Source of the DNA: Bacteroidia bacterium
GTDB taxonomy: Bacteria > Bacteroidota > Bacteroidia > Bacteroidales > Dysgonomonadaceae
NCBI GenBank assembly: GCA_030539475.1
Contig: JAUNRY010000039.1
Coordinates: 1-13,087, forward strand
Direction of reading: 5' to 3'
DNA length: 13,087 nucleotides
A model generated the notes under the pieces. The model made no database searches. It was not told where the DNA came from and worked only from the letters and a program-made list of their open reading frames with translations. Position 1 is the stretch's first letter. The number at the start of each line of letters is the position of its first letter. Positions 6,248 through 13,087 of the stretch are shown here, piece by piece. The position numbers and the translations under genes are program-made.

Positions 6248-6488
6248 TATCCGTTTGTTTGCCTAACCCGCCTGAAAGGCGACATTTTCATAACCGTATG
6301 CAAGTGAGGAACGAACGCAGCTTACGGTATCGGGGCTTCCTCCATCACCCGCCTGAAAGGCGGTACTAAACAGCTATAAGTACCGCCACTTCGGGCGGAG
6401 TTTTTTTAGTTTTTTTGCCGTAGGCGACTAAATCGCCTACGGTTATGGAAATATGGCTTTTCAAGCCTATTGGGTAATAAAACGGATA
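6248..6488. repeat. Hairpin-rich MITE-like or dispersed intergenic element
   Basis: This roughly 241-bp non-coding stretch is bounded by inverted TATCCGTTT (6248-6256) and AAACGGATA (6480-6488), with weaker similarity continuing inward for about 25 bp. Inside are a 16-bp direct repeat, ACCCGCCTGAAAGGCG (6266-6281 and 6347-6362), each copy forming a small hairpin. There is also a 9-bp inverted repeat GGCGGTACT/AGTACCGCC (6359-6367, 6379-6387), a hairpin 6383-6398 followed by seven Ts (6401-6407), a 10-bp stem CCGTAGGCGA/TCGCCTACGG (6418-6442), and a small stem 6455-6467. AT-rich near-identical sequences (ATATTTAATTT at 6231, ATATTAATTT at 6492) flank it and could be a decayed target duplication. 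No protein-coding capacity is convincing. The element sits between the secDF stop and its probable terminator. Mobility is inferred, not shown. Confidence 0.5.
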
Positions 6489-6499
6489 TCCATATTAAT

Positions 6500-9427
6500 T
6501 TATCTTTTCACTGCCAATTCTTTCTTTTTCTGTTGTCTTTTCATAATGGTGTAAGCCACCGGCGACGCTACGAACAAACTCGTTATCGTTCCCACAACCA
6601 CACCAATTAACATGGCAAATACGAAACTTCTCACGGCATCGCCGCCAAAGAACAGAATGCAGAAGATTACCAGAATCGTACTCAAACCGGTGTTGATGGT
6701 ACGCGCCAATACGGCGTTCATGGAGTCGTTGAACAACGAGCGCAACTCGCGTTTGGGATAGAGTTGGTGATACTCGCGGAAGCGGTCGAATACAACCACC
6801 TTGTCGTTAATGGAGTAACCAACAATGGTTAAGATGGCCGCTACAAACGTTTGGTCAATCTCCATGGAAAACGGCATTACTTTCCAAAGCAACGAGTACA
6901 AACCGATAACCGAGAACGCGTCCACAGCAAGAGCGGCAACCGTTCCGGCAGAGAAAGCCCAGTTCCGGAACCTTACAAGTATATAGATTCCCATACAGAT
7001 AAGAGCAATGGATAGCGCCAGAAAAGCGTTTCGCATTGTATCTTCGGCCACGCTCGGCCCCACTTTTTGCGAACTCTGAATATGGTCGCCAATGGTGTTT
7101 CCGGGAGTGATGTATTCTTGCAATCCCTGTCCCAGTAACGTTGTTAAATCATCTTCCACCGTGGCGCTTTCCGACTCAATCATGTAGTTGGTTGATACAC
7201 GCACCTGATTGCTGGAGCCAATGGTAATAACCTGCGCCGATCCGTCTAAAACGGGTTGCAACGCATCTTCAATATCGCCCGTTCTTACCGGTTGGTCGAA
7301 TCTCACAATGTAGTTTCGGCCGCCCGTAAAATCGATACCGGTATTCAATTTCAACGTGAAAAGAGAAACAATGCTTACGAATACAAAAACAGCAATTGCC
7401 AGGTTTACTTTTTTACTGTTTGTAATGAAATCGAAACTGTATTCTTTGAAAATAGCTCTCGAAAATCCGGTGTTGAAAGTGAGTTTTTGCCACCTGCCTT
7501 TTTCCAGCTGAAATTCGTAAACCAAACGGGTTAAGAATACGGCCGTTAAGAACGAAACTGCGATACCGATGATAAGCGTAACGGCAAAACCTTTGATGGG
7601 GCCTGTGCCGAAAATGGCCAGAATTATACCGGTTATAATGGTTGTTAAGTTAGAGTCGAGAATGGCGGAGAACGCGTTCTTATAGCCGTCTTCCAGCGCT
7701 TTGCGCAACGATTTTCCGGCCGCCAGTTCTTCTTTGATGCGTTCGTTGATAAGCACGTTGGCATCCACGGCCATGGCAAGCGAGAGAATCATACCTGCTA
7801 TACCCGGCAAGGTAAGCACGGCCTGGAACGCCGCCAAAATTCCCAGCGTGAAAAAGAAGTTTATCAACAGCGCGCCGTTTATTACCATTCCCGGAATAAT
7901 TCCGTATAGCAAACACGTGAAAATAAACAATACGATAAGAGCGATCAGGAATGAAATAAATCCGTCGCGAATGGCTTCCTGTCCCAGCGACGGCCCCACC
8001 ACGTCTTCCTGAACAATGCGCACGCCGGCACGCATTTTTCCGGATTTTAATACGTTTTCAAGGTCGCCCGCTTCTTCCGGAGTGAATCTTCCGGAAATGG
8101 ACGAGCGTCCGCCTTCGATGCGGTCGTTCACCGTAGGTGCAGAGTAAACGTATCCGTCCAGCACAATGGCAATGGATTTGCCTTTCTCCGCGCCGGTAAT
8201 GGTTGCCCATCGGCTTGCTCCGGCAGAATTCATGGTCATGCTCACTTCCCAGGCCGAACCCTGTTGTCCTTGGTCGGCACGGGCGTTGGTTACCACATCG
8301 CCTTCGAGAGCAGGCCCGCGACGAGTTCCATCTCCCTTAAGCGCGTAGAGCTCGAAAAACGTTTCGCGTTGGTCAATGGGTTTGAAACCCCATTTGAAGC
8401 GCACATCTGCCGGGAAAATATCTTTGTATCGTTGAATCAGGAAATTTATCGAAGCCGTATCGTTTTTCGAAGCCGTTCCCACAATGGGCCCTGCCGCGCC
8501 GCTCATGGCAAAATAAGGCTGAGCGAAATATTCAACAAAACTTCTGTTTATTTCAATTGCCGGTTCTTCGTCGTCCAACGGAATTGCTAAGGGCAACGAG
8601 TCGGCAATCAGTGAATCTGCCGGCGCAGTTGCTATTGTGTCTGTTGCGACAGTGCTTCGGCCGGCTTGCGCGTATTCTGCCGAACGCGTATTCATTTCGT
8701 TGAAATAAGCGCCGAGTTCGGTTACGTTATACGTTTTCCAAAATTCGAGGTTGGCGCTTCCCTGCAACAGGTTTCTAACGCGTTCCGGCTCGGTGATACC
8801 GGGCATTTCTATAAGGATGCGTTCGGCCTGATCCAGGCGTTGAATGTTGGGCGCTACAACGCCGAATCGGTCTATACGGGTGCGAAGCACGTTGAACGAG
8901 TTGTCGGCCGCGCTCGTTACCTCCTGGCGCAGCACGGTAACTACCTGATCGTTGGTGGCTGTGGGCGCTACCCGGTCGCTCATGGTAACACTGAAAATAT
9001 TTGCCAGCCTGCCGTTAGGATTTATTCTTTCGTAGTTTTGACGGAAAAGAGATATAAAATCCGAGGAGCTTCCTCTTCTGTTCTGAACAACCGTTTCGTT
9101 AAGCGCTTGATTGAATTGCGGATCATCGGTGTTTGCCAACGCTCTGAGAACCTGCGCTACATCCATTTCCACAATTACGTTCATACCGCCTTTCAGGTCG
9201 AGTCCTAAACCAATCTCTTTGGTGCGAATTTGTTTTAACGTGTATCCTAAATAGACTCTCTCGGTAGAAAGCGAGTCGAGATACTGATTTTTTAATTCCA
9301 AGTCTCCTTGAGCATACGCTTCGGCTTTTTTGTTGTATTGTTGCCCTACTATAGTAAAGGATAGGTAGAACAAACAAATAAGCGTGAGTATGATTGCGAA
9401 AACTTTAATAAATCCTTTGTTTTGCAT
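6500..9427 (-). CDS. secDF: Protein translocase subunit SecDF (SecD-SecF fusion)
   Basis: The 975-residue inner-membrane protein fuses SecD and SecF, which use the proton motive force to pull preproteins from SecYEG into the periplasm. The SecD half has an N-terminal helix (about 6-27), the LGLDLKGG signature (74-81), a long periplasmic P1 region, then helices from about 487 to 636 with the conserved DANVLINERI (555-564), whose aspartate lies in the proton pathway. The SecF half starts with a helix near 673-692, has TGIDFTGG (696-703), a P4-type periplasmic region, VGPSVAEDT (789-797), five further helices and GYSINDKVVVFDRFRE (870-885) with D875. A Ser/Thr/Ala/acidic low-complexity stretch at about 250-292 is an insertion in P1 and probably a linker. 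The single fused ORF is normal in Bacteroidetes. The gene is monocistronic, with a leader of about 100 nt holding two hairpins. Confidence 0.96.
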   Translation of the reverse strand: MQNKGFIKVFAIILTLICLFYLSFTIVGQQYNKKAEAYAQGDLELKNQYLDSLSTERVYLGYTLKQIRTKEIGLGLDLKGGMNVIVEMDVAQVLRALANTDDPQFNQALNETVVQNRRGSSSDFISLFRQNYERINPNGRLANIFSVTMSDRVAPTATNDQVVTVLRQEVTSAADNSFNVLRTRIDRFGVVAPNIQRLDQAERILIEMPGITEPERVRNLLQGSANLEFWKTYNVTELGAYFNEMNTRSAEYAQAGRSTVATDTIATAPADSLIADSLPLAIPLDDEEPAIEINRSFVEYFAQPYFAMSGAAGPIVGTASKNDTASINFLIQRYKDIFPADVRFKWGFKPIDQRETFFELYALKGDGTRRGPALEGDVVTNARADQGQQGSAWEVSMTMNSAGASRWATITGAEKGKSIAIVLDGYVYSAPTVNDRIEGGRSSISGRFTPEEAGDLENVLKSGKMRAGVRIVQEDVVGPSLGQEAIRDGFISFLIALIVLFIFTCLLYGIIPGMVINGALLINFFFTLGILAAFQAVLTLPGIAGMILSLAMAVDANVLINERIKEELAAGKSLRKALEDGYKNAFSAILDSNLTTIITGIILAIFGTGPIKGFAVTLIIGIAVSFLTAVFLTRLVYEFQLEKGRWQKLTFNTGFSRAIFKEYSFDFITNSKKVNLAIAVFVFVSIVSLFTLKLNTGIDFTGGRNYIVRFDQPVRTGDIEDALQPVLDGSAQVITIGSSNQVRVSTNYMIESESATVEDDLTTLLGQGLQEYITPGNTIGDHIQSSQKVGPSVAEDTMRNAFLALSIALICMGIYILVRFRNWAFSAGTVAALAVDAFSVIGLYSLLWKVMPFSMEIDQTFVAAILTIVGYSINDKVVVFDRFREYHQLYPKRELRSLFNDSMNAVLARTINTGLSTILVIFCILFFGGDAVRSFVFAMLIGVVVGTITSLFVASPVAYTIMKRQQKKKELAVKR

Positions 9428-9473
9428 TTCAATATTACGTTTATTTTATATGTATTAATTTATTAGTCCTTAG

Positions 9474-9498
9474 TTGATTAATTGATTTTGTTAATCAA
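9474..9498 (-). other. Inverted repeat in the secDF leader
   Basis: TTGATTAA (9474-9481) and TTAATCAA (9491-9498) form an 8-bp AT-only stem with a 9-nt loop in the predicted secDF 5' leader, between the hairpin at 9504-9523 and the start codon. It is AT-rich, so chance is possible. Confidence 0.35.
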
Positions 9499-9503
9499 AA
9501 ATA

Positions 9504-9523
9504 AAGGCATTTTGAAATGCCTT
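9504..9523 (-). promoter_or_regulatory. Terminator-like hairpin in the secDF leader
   Basis: AAGGCATTT (9504-9512) and AAATGCCTT (9515-9523) form a compact stem. On the minus strand it is followed by TATTTTTG, so it has the form of an intrinsic terminator placed between the secDF -7 box and the secDF start. It could act as an attenuator or only stabilise the leader. No upstream minus-strand gene is visible that it would terminate. Confidence 0.5.
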
Positions 9524-9537
9524 GCAATTTGAGCCTG

Positions 9538-9545
9538 CAAATATA
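9538..9545 (-). promoter_or_regulatory. secDF promoter -7 box
   Basis: On the minus strand this reads TATATTTG, a perfect TAnnTTTG match. The nearest upstream TTG is about 23 bp away, longer than usual. Transcription would start near 9531, giving a leader of roughly 100 nt. Confidence 0.55.
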
Positions 9546-9633
9546 CGCTTTTTTTATGTTTTTAAGAACAATATTGATGGATAATTTTTTGCAATAGTGT
9601 TAAGATGAAGAACACCGCATTATATAATCCACA

Positions 9634-9641
9634 TAATTTTG
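9634..9641 (+). promoter_or_regulatory. Candidate -7 box upstream of the small ORF
   Basis: TAATTTTG matches TAnnTTTG on the plus strand, 35 bp before the ATG at 9677. No -33 element is evident, and such matches arise by chance in AT-rich DNA. It could alternatively serve the DUF349 gene with a leader of over 300 nt. Confidence 0.3.
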
Positions 9642-9676
9642 ATGCGTAGTGTGGGGATATAACAATAACATTATTT

Positions 9677-9799
9677 ATGCTGAATTTATTTTTGACGGTT
9701 ATTTTTCTCGTACTTACCTTTAAGCAAGAGGCCGATTTACCTTTTCTCGGGTCTTCTATTTCACCCGGCCTCGTATTAATCGGGCAATACTATAAATAA
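9677..9799 (+). CDS. Candidate 40-residue small membrane protein
   Basis: An ATG-initiated ORF of 40 codons ends in TAA. The product begins MLNLFLTVIFLVLTFKQEAD, a hydrophobic stretch long enough for one membrane helix or an uncleaved signal, followed by a short tail with PFLGSSISPG and ending GQYYK. A -7-like box lies 35 bp upstream. I do not recognise a family, and there is no ribosome binding site, which is normal for this phylum. An ORF of this length can occur by chance, and a GC-rich inverted repeat within it could mean that the region is instead a structured RNA. Confidence 0.3.
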   Translation: MLNLFLTVIFLVLTFKQEADLPFLGSSISPGLVLIGQYYK

Positions 9800-9960
9800 A
9801 CATCAAAAAGTGATGGAATGAGAAAAAAAATTCGTTAATTTGTATGTAATTTATAGTATAAGTTAAACGAATTAAGTGTGAACTTGTTTTATTAATAAGT
9901 ATTTATGAACCGAAATTTCTCAGCTAAGTCGGTTGAGATTAAAATACGAAGGGTGAATTG

Positions 9961-12033
9961 ATGAATAATAACAATCTTGAAAATGAGAAACTTCCTGAAG
10001 ATATGGAAGGTAAGGCCGAAGAAACTACTCACGAACTTCCTGTGGAAGAAAAAGTATCTGAAGAGTCCGTTGAAATAATTTCCGAAGAGCCGGCAGAAAC
10101 AGAAAATATCGCGGAAAGCAACGCGATAGAAGCTGAACCGGAAAAAGAACCCGAACCGGAATCGGAATCGGAATCGGAAACTCAACCTAAGCCGGATGAG
10201 CCTGTGATTGACGAGGAGAAAGAAATTGACTACGATATGGAAACTCCCGAAAATGCCAATGGCGAAGATGAAGATGCTGAAGATGAGGTGGATGAAAATA
10301 GCGTTTCGGACGAGGGCTCCACAGATTTGTTGTCGGTAGATGAGATTGTGCAAAACCTTCGCGATTTGCTGGCGTTAGATAATCCGCAGAGAAAAGACGT
10401 AGATGAGGTAAAAAATCAGTTTTACCGTTCGCTTCGCAATGAAACCGAATCGCAAAAAGCAGCTTTTATAGAATCCGGCGGTGAATCCATCGATTTTGTT
10501 GCAAACGAATCGAAAATTTACGACGAGGGCAAAGAACTTATTCAAAAAATAAAGGAAAAACGTGCCGAAATCCTGGCGCTCGAAGATGCCGAAAAAGAGA
10601 AAAACGTAGTCAAGAAATTAGCTATTATTGAACAAGTAAAGCATCTTTCCGAAAGCCAAAGCCACGAAGATTTCAACAAAACCTATCAGGAATTTCGTTC
10701 GCTCCAGCAACAATGGAACGACATCAAACTTGTGCCGCAAACAAAAATAAACGAGCTTTGGAAAGAATACCAGCGCCACGTGGAGAAGTTCTACGATTTG
10801 GTGCGCATCAATAACGAGTTTCGCGAATACGATTTCAAGAAAAACCTGGAGATGAAAACCGAACTCTGCGAAGCTGCCGAAAGGCTCGATGAAGAAGCGG
10901 ACGTGGTTTCGGCATTTCATCAGTTGCAGAACCTGCATCAGGAGTGGCGCGACATAGGGCCCGTTTCGCGGAAAGACCGTGAAGAAATATGGGAAAGATT
11001 CAAAGCGGCCTCCACGCATATAAATAAAAAATATCAGGCACATTTCGAAAATCTCAAAGAAAAAGAGGAAGAAAATCTCGCCAAGAAAACGGCATTGTGC
11101 GAGAGGCTGGAAGCTATTGATTACTCCGCGCTGAACACCGTTAAAGACTGGAGCGCTAAAATCAAAGAGGTTCTCGATATTCAGAAACAATGGCGCGAGA
11201 TTGGATACGTCCCCAAGAATTGGAACGCCAAAATCTACGATAGGTATCGTGCCGCCTGCGATTTCTTTTTCCGCAAAAAAAACGAATTTTACAAGTCCAT
11301 TCACAGCGAAATGGAAGATAATCTGAAAAAGAAAATCGCCCTTTGCGAACGTGCCGAAGCGATAAAAGACAGCAAGGATTGGAGAAAAACCACCCAGAAT
11401 ATGATTGCCATTCAGAAAGAATGGAGAACCATCGGAATTGTCCCCCGCAAGCATGTTGACAGCATTTGGAAACGATTTATATCGGCCTGCGATTATTTCT
11501 TCGAGCAGAAAAAACTTCATATTTCCTCGCAACGCGACGAAGAAGCTAAAAACCTGGAAAAGAAAAAAGAAATTGTAGAAAAAATAAGTAAAATAGATCC
11601 AACACTCAAAGCTGCCGAAGCGTTGCCGGTGCTTAGAGAACTCATGGATGAATGGTATGACATTGGATATGTTCCGTTTAAAACCAAAGACTGGGTTTAC
11701 AAAGAGTTTCATGAGGCCACCGAAGCGCAATTCGACCGGTTGAATGTGGATAAAAACGACCGGATACTCGACAACTTCAAGTCAAACATTTCCGATATCG
11801 CCAAATCCGACAACGCCAAAGGCCAGCTTCTTCGCGAACGCGAAAGGTTGATGCGCCAATACGAACGCATGAAAAATGAACTTCAAACGTACGAAAACAA
11901 CATTGGCTTCTTGTCTGTTTCCTCCAAAAAAGGCAACAACCTTGTTGATGACATGAATCAGAAAGTGAAGAAAATAAAATCGGAACTGGAGTTGCTGGTG
12001 AAAAAAATTGCGGCTATTGATGAGGAGTTGTAG
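9961..12033 (+). CDS. DUF349 repeat protein with acidic N-terminal tail
   Basis: The 690-residue product, taken from the ATG at 9961 because the codon just before it is TTG, has two parts. Residues 1 to about 125 are a disordered, highly acidic tail rich in Glu, Asp, Ser and Pro. From about 220 to 595 there are five helical DUF349 repeats, each with a W-x-x-I-G/L-x-VP-type core followed by an I/W-x-R/E-[FY] helix: QQWNDIKLVP (250-259), QEWRDIGPVS (327-336), KQWREIGYVP (409-418), KEWRTIGIVP (486-495) and DEWYDIGYVP (563-572). A coiled-coil tail (about 620-690) closes the protein. DUF349 proteins are common in Bacteroidetes and have no role I can state. The fold suggests a cytoplasmic scaffold or nucleic-acid or protein binding. 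It is divergent from secDF and has its own terminator. Confidence 0.9.
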   Translation: MNNNNLENEKLPEDMEGKAEETTHELPVEEKVSEESVEIISEEPAETENIAESNAIEAEPEKEPEPESESESETQPKPDEPVIDEEKEIDYDMETPENANGEDEDAEDEVDENSVSDEGSTDLLSVDEIVQNLRDLLALDNPQRKDVDEVKNQFYRSLRNETESQKAAFIESGGESIDFVANESKIYDEGKELIQKIKEKRAEILALEDAEKEKNVVKKLAIIEQVKHLSESQSHEDFNKTYQEFRSLQQQWNDIKLVPQTKINELWKEYQRHVEKFYDLVRINNEFREYDFKKNLEMKTELCEAAERLDEEADVVSAFHQLQNLHQEWRDIGPVSRKDREEIWERFKAASTHINKKYQAHFENLKEKEEENLAKKTALCERLEAIDYSALNTVKDWSAKIKEVLDIQKQWREIGYVPKNWNAKIYDRYRAACDFFFRKKNEFYKSIHSEMEDNLKKKIALCERAEAIKDSKDWRKTTQNMIAIQKEWRTIGIVPRKHVDSIWKRFISACDYFFEQKKLHISSQRDEEAKNLEKKKEIVEKISKIDPTLKAAEALPVLRELMDEWYDIGYVPFKTKDWVYKEFHEATEAQFDRLNVDKNDRILDNFKSNISDIAKSDNAKGQLLRERERLMRQYERMKNELQTYENNIGFLSVSSKKGNNLVDDMNQKVKKIKSELELLVKKIAAIDEEL
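10158..10179 (+). repeat. Hexanucleotide GGAATC tandem repeat in the coding sequence
   Basis: Three perfect GGAATC copies (10158-10175) and a partial fourth encode an alternating Glu-Ser run in the acidic tail of the DUF349 protein. Unit changes would keep the reading frame, so slippage would only change the tail length. Confidence 0.7.
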
Positions 12034-12080
12034 GGAGAATTGATTATAGATAGAGCATCAAAATACAGAATTTGAGATTA

Positions 12081-12117
12081 CACAAAAAAGGTTATCCATG
12101 GTAACCTTTTTGTGTTT
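12081..12117 (+). terminator. Intrinsic terminator after the DUF349 gene
   Basis: CACAAAAAAGGTTA (12081-12094) pairs with TAACCTTTTTGTG (12102-12114) around a short CCATGG-containing loop, and TTT follows. It starts 48 bp after the stop codon. The near-symmetric A and T tracts would also work on the other strand. Confidence 0.8.
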
Positions 12118-12127
12118 AGTAGCTTCC

Positions 12128-12139
12128 ATTTTCGAAAAT
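12128..12139. promoter_or_regulatory. 12-bp AT-rich palindrome before the GH43 gene
   Basis: ATTTTCGAAAAT is a perfect palindrome 17 bp before the GH43 start, in the short space between the DUF349 terminator and that gene. It might be an operator, but no clear -7 box is visible here, and an AT-rich palindrome of this size can arise by chance. Confidence 0.25.
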
Positions 12140-12156
12140 TTCTTAATCAAAAAAAG

Positions 12157-13087
12157 ATGAAATATTTAGTTAATATTTGGATAATTATTGTTTTGTTTTC
12201 GTCAGCTTCTTGCTCCGGTAATTTAGGTATGAGTAAGAACAAATCGGATAATTCAGCAAATAGAGTTCCCTTAGCCGACCCTTTTATTTTGCTGCATAAC
12301 GATGTCTATTACGCGTATGGAACAAATTCCGACGACGGAATAGCCGTTTTCACTTCTTCAAATTTAAAGAATTGGCAGAAAGAAGATAACCTTACCCTTC
12401 ATAAAGATAATTCTTACGGCGAAAGGTGGTTTTGGGCCCCCGAGGTTTATTATGTAAACGGTAAATTCTACATGTATTATTCAGCCGAAGAACACATTTG
12501 TGTTGCCACTTCCGATTCACCCTTAGGGCCTTTTAAACAAGACGAGAAAAAACCCATGCTCGAAGGCGAAAAATCAATCGATAACTCGTTGTTCATTGAT
12601 GATGACGGAACCCCGTATATGTTTTTTAATCGTTTTAACGACGGGCTCAATATCTGGGTAGCCGAATTGGAAGATGATTTAAAGACAATCAAAACAGAAA
12701 CGCTCCACCCGTGTATCCATGTTTCGCAAGAATGGGAAACGGTGTGGCCTCGGGTAAACGAAGGCTCATTTGTGATAAAGCGCGATGGAGTTTATTACAT
12801 GACTTATTCTGCCAACAGCTACGAAAGTCAATTTTACGGAATAGGCTGTGCCACAGCCACCAACATCATGGGGGAGTGGACAAAATACGAGCACAATCCC
12901 CTTCTACAAAAACCGGGTGATTTGGTTGGGGTAGGGCACAGCTCAATGTTTACCGACAAAAATGGTAACTGGAGAATTGTTTTCCATGCCCACCAAAGCA
13001 CAACTCAAATACATCCCAGAACCATGCACATCAGTAAAGTGGGCTTCAAAAGTGTTGATGGAGTGGAGCAATTGTATATCGATGAGA
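12157..13087 (+). CDS. Glycoside hydrolase family 43 lipoprotein (3' end cut by window)
   Basis: The visible 310 codons encode a five-bladed propeller glycosidase of family 43, whose members are mainly beta-xylosidases and alpha-L-arabinofuranosidases acting on plant polysaccharides. The N-terminus MKYLVNIWIIIVLFSSASC is a lipoprotein signal with the lipobox cysteine at C19, so the enzyme should be anchored in the envelope. The three catalytic acids of the family are recognisable: D41 in LADPFI (general base), D142 in SIDNSLF (pKa modulator) and E202 in VNEGSFVIK (general acid). H261 in GVGHSSMF matches the conserved histidine near the end of the propeller. WFWAPEVYY (91-99) is another typical segment. 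The stop lies beyond the window, but the propeller seems nearly complete. Its start follows a poly-A stretch in place of a Shine-Dalgarno. The substrate cannot be told, and no SusC/SusD genes are in view. Confidence 0.88.
   Translation, partial: MKYLVNIWIIIVLFSSASCSGNLGMSKNKSDNSANRVPLADPFILLHNDVYYAYGTNSDDGIAVFTSSNLKNWQKEDNLTLHKDNSYGERWFWAPEVYYVNGKFYMYYSAEEHICVATSDSPLGPFKQDEKKPMLEGEKSIDNSLFIDDDGTPYMFFNRFNDGLNIWVAELEDDLKTIKTETLHPCIHVSQEWETVWPRVNEGSFVIKRDGVYYMTYSANSYESQFYGIGCATATNIMGEWTKYEHNPLLQKPGDLVGVGHSSMFTDKNGNWRIVFHAHQSTTQIHPRTMHISKVGFKSVDGVEQLYIDE

Larger units (their letters stand above)
9546..9960. other. Divergent intergenic region between secDF and the DUF349 gene
   Basis: About 415 bp of AT-rich sequence. 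It contains a -7-like box at 9634-9641, the candidate small ORF at 9677-9799, a GC-rich inverted repeat inside that ORF (GAGGCC at 9729-9734 with GGCCTC near 9768-9773), and an inverted repeat AATTCGTTAA (9829-9838) with TTAAACGAATT (9863-9873). I see no tRNA, no recognisable riboswitch and no clear promoter for the DUF349 gene. Confidence 0.5.

Noticed and set aside
6298..6369. 23-residue ORF starting at an ATG inside the hairpin-rich element
   Set aside because: It overlaps the repeat's stems and has no hydrophobic or domain features, so it is most likely incidental.
8666..9208. 180-codon plus-strand ORF
   Set aside because: It is a shadow of secDF on the opposite strand, with no domain and no promoter.
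9829..9873. Inverted repeat AATTCGTTAA/TTAAACGAATT as a terminator or operator
   Set aside because: It has a long AT-rich loop and a bulge, and no gene ends or clear promoter nearby. It is noted in the intergenic entry only.
10618..11730. 370-codon minus-strand ORF
   Set aside because: It lies wholly antisense to the DUF349 gene, is full of Phe produced by reading GAA/AAA-rich codons in reverse, and has no promoter or recognisable domain.
1..13087. CRISPR array, prophage, transposase or defence island
   Set aside because: No regularly spaced repeats, cas genes, integrase, transposase or phage structural genes are visible on either strand.

Overview
The window reads as an ordinary housekeeping segment of a Bacteroidota chromosome, most likely order Bacteroidales. 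The evidence is the recurring Bacteroidetes-type -7 promoter box (TAnnTTTG) ahead of most transcription units, start codons without Shine-Dalgarno sequences, a fused SecDF protein, a DUF349 repeat protein and a GH43 lipoprotein. I cannot name a genus from sequence alone.

Layout. Positions 1-100 (minus) hold the 5' end of methionyl-tRNA synthetase, with its own promoter and a hairpin in its leader. Divergent from it, a plus-strand unit encodes a GT2 polyprenol-phosphate mannosyltransferase-like enzyme (377-1120) overlapping by 4 bp a dihydroorotase (1117-2457). A GT-B glycosyltransferase follows with its own promoter and a GTG start (2552-3637). Next is a two-gene cassette resembling a type II toxin-antitoxin pair, small partner first (3730-4002) and RelE/ParE-like toxin second (3999-4331). 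On the minus strand follow a tRNA-Thr(CGT) unit with promoter and terminator (about 4398-4566), a secreted PQQ-like beta-propeller protein (4600-6132), a bidirectional terminator, a roughly 240-bp non-coding hairpin-rich element that looks like a MITE or dispersed repeat (6248-6488), and the large secDF gene (6500-9427). A 530-bp divergent intergenic region carries the secDF promoter and leader hairpins plus a possible 40-codon ORF. The plus strand ends with a 690-residue DUF349 protein (9961-12033), a terminator, and a GH43 glycosidase lipoprotein cut off by the window edge.

How the genes relate. Most units are single genes with their own promoter or terminator. The only translationally coupled pairs are the GT2 enzyme with dihydroorotase and the toxin-antitoxin pair. 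SecDF (preprotein translocation) and the exported propeller and GH43 proteins share the cell envelope as a theme, but nothing here shows a dedicated pathway. I found no CRISPR array, rRNA, transposase, phage gene or integrase. I see no convincing undescribed multi-gene system. The best leads are the structured element at 6248-6488, the candidate small ORF at 9677-9799, the toxin-antitoxin-like pair with a palindrome upstream of its promoter, and a dihydroorotase whose first metal-ligand histidine is glutamine.
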